The notes beneath the pieces are model-generated. The model saw nothing but the letters and a program-made list of their open reading frames with translations, had not been told where the DNA came from and did no database searches. Positions 63,138 through 64,000 of a DNA stretch of 64,000 nucleotides are shown piece after piece. Numbering within the stretch: position 1 is the stretch's first letter; the number at the start of each line of letters is the position of its first letter. Source of the DNA: Cavia porcellus (Eukaryota > Chordata > Mammalia > Rodentia > Caviidae); the NCBI RefSeq assembly GCF_034190915.1, contig NW_026947500.1:22628501-22692500 (forward strand), read 5' to 3'. A program made the position numbers and the translations under genes.

Positions 63138-63149
63138 AGTTTCATTTTC
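63138..63149 (-). promoter_or_regulatory. Interferon-stimulated response element (ISRE), perfect core
   Basis: On the - strand this reads GAAAATGAAACT, an exact match to GAAANNGAAACT, the binding site for ISGF3 and IRF proteins. It lies 58 bp upstream of the predicted PLAAT start codon and about 10 bp upstream of a TATA-like box. PLAAT4 is a known interferon-induced gene, so regulation of this paralogue by interferon is plausible. Confidence 0.65.
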
Positions 63150-63351
63150 GACGAGGGTGTGGCGTGGCACAGTTTGAAAGTCCAGCTGCTCTAGATGCTA
63201 AGACAAGGAGATCACAAGTTGGGTCAGCTGGGGGGCAGTGCTGGCCCCACTGCCCAGGCACCTCCTGGGCTACATCGTGCTCCATGAGTGGTGAGTGGGA
63301 CAGGCTGGGTGATGCACTGAGACCCTGTCTCAAGTTTAAAAAAAAACTGTC

Positions 63352-63415
63352 ACGGGCTCTAGCAGAGCACTTGCCTACAGTGTAGGAGTCCCTGGATGCC
63401 ATCCCACTACCGAAA
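63352..63415 (+). repeat. Diverged ID-like SINE fragment
   Basis: CACGGGCTCTAGCAGAGCACTTGCCTACAGTG, ATGCCATCCCACTACCGAAAAAGG. Confidence 0.55.
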
Positions 63416-63902
63416 AAGGGGAAAAAAGAGTTTCATCTTCCCCAGGACTCCACTCAAGCACTCACGCAAATATGTGAAAGTGTTATCTTCAACCAAAGAT
63501 AGGGAACAGGTCCAGGAGATGGAAACCACCTGGAGGGGTGAGCGGCCAGAGCTCAGCAGATAGATCTGGGGGGATTTGGTGACGTGTTGTCAGGGGCACA
63601 GTCAAAAATCCCTAAGTTCCAGGCATAAAGGAGAAAAAGAAAGAAGCAAGATGAGATCGAGTGGGTGTGCAGGAGGACAGGGGGAGGGAAGGTGAGGGGC
63701 CAGCAGCTCCGGAGGACAGAGGAGCTCCAGGAACAACTCACAGCTCAAAGTGAGGACCGATGGCTTCCAACACAGGTCGACAGTTCCAACAGCCTCAGAA
63801 CTATCACTCCAAAGCAGAAGTCAGTGACACATTCCCCCAACACTGAAAAAGAATGAGCCTGCTTCACCAGCCAGAGGTATGCAAGGTCAAAAATGCTCAG
63901 CC
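63416..63902. other. Unrecognised stretch upstream of the PLAAT gene
   Basis: No repeat family or coding signal that I can support. Confidence 0.5.
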
Positions 63903-64000
63903 AGCCTGGCGTGATGGCGCATGCCTATAATCCCAGGAGTCAGGAGGCTGAGGCAGGAGGATCACTGCAAATTCCAGGCCAGCCTGAGCTACAAAGTGAG
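63903..64000 (+). repeat. B1-like SINE, sense, cut by window end
   Basis: CCTGGCGTGATGGCGCATGCCTATAATCCCAGGAGTCAGGAGG through GGCCAGCCTGAGCTACAAAGTGAG. Confidence 0.93.

Larger units (their letters stand above)
63081..63348 (-). other. Upstream flank of the PLAAT gene
   Basis: Apart from the ISRE and TATA-like box, I note a CACACCC stretch (complement of GGGTGTGG at 63156) and an E-box CAGCTG at 63185. There is no CpG island, which fits an inducible TATA-type promoter. Confidence 0.45.

Overview
This is a stretch of a mammalian nuclear genome, almost certainly a rodent. It has spliced genes with GT-AG introns and very dense retrotransposon debris. Its two SINE families are a roughly 140-bp 7SL-derived B1-like element and a tRNA-Ala-derived ID-like element whose body carries TTTAGCTCAGTGGCATAAGC. 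The ID variant does not match my memory of the mouse, rat or squirrel consensus. A castorimorph rodent (beaver or kangaroo-rat lineage) is my best guess, but that is an inference.

Region by region. 1-7.74 kb holds the last four coding exons of FBP2 (muscle fructose-1,6-bisphosphatase) on the + strand, reading cleanly to a stop at 7520 with a poly(A) signal at 7710. 7.7-20.9 kb is intergenic: LTR and LINE debris, a 54-60 bp minisatellite, a + strand L1 ORF2 fragment (13.3-14.7 kb) and a - strand L1 3' end (17.4-19.6 kb). 20.98-22.2 kb carries an intronless EIF1AX retrocopy with an intact 144-codon frame behind a CpG-rich, promoter-like block. 22.5-37.1 kb is a graveyard of endogenous retrovirus pieces (gag/protease, betaretrovirus-like integrase end, env transmembrane subunit, another integrase) with L1 and LTR insertions between them. 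39.3-48.4 kb contains two related LINE elements in opposite orientation. Each has a 5'UTR, an L1-type ORF1, a block of about 150-bp units and a shared 3' tail, but no recognisable ORF2. One is bounded by a 15-bp target-site duplication, so the ORF1-only element moved as a unit (half-L1 or HAL1-like).

49.1-63.1 kb holds a four-exon gene of the PLAAT (HRASLS) phospholipase/acyltransferase family on the - strand. The exons join in phase into a 167-residue protein that keeps the His-His-Cys catalytic triad and a C-terminal membrane anchor. It lies tail-to-tail with FBP2, carries five extra residues in the loop just before the first catalytic histidine, and has a perfect interferon-stimulated response element next to a TATA-like box upstream of its first exon. 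Its introns hold SINEs, LTRs, MIRs and a hAT-type transposon nested in a MIR.

FBP2 and the PLAAT gene are not functionally linked as far as I can tell; they are chromosomal neighbours. The most notable items are the PLAAT paralogue with its ISRE and loop insertion, the ORF1-only LINE family, and the intact EIF1AX retrogene. I had no alignment tools: species, repeat-family names and paralogue assignments rest on recognition by eye.
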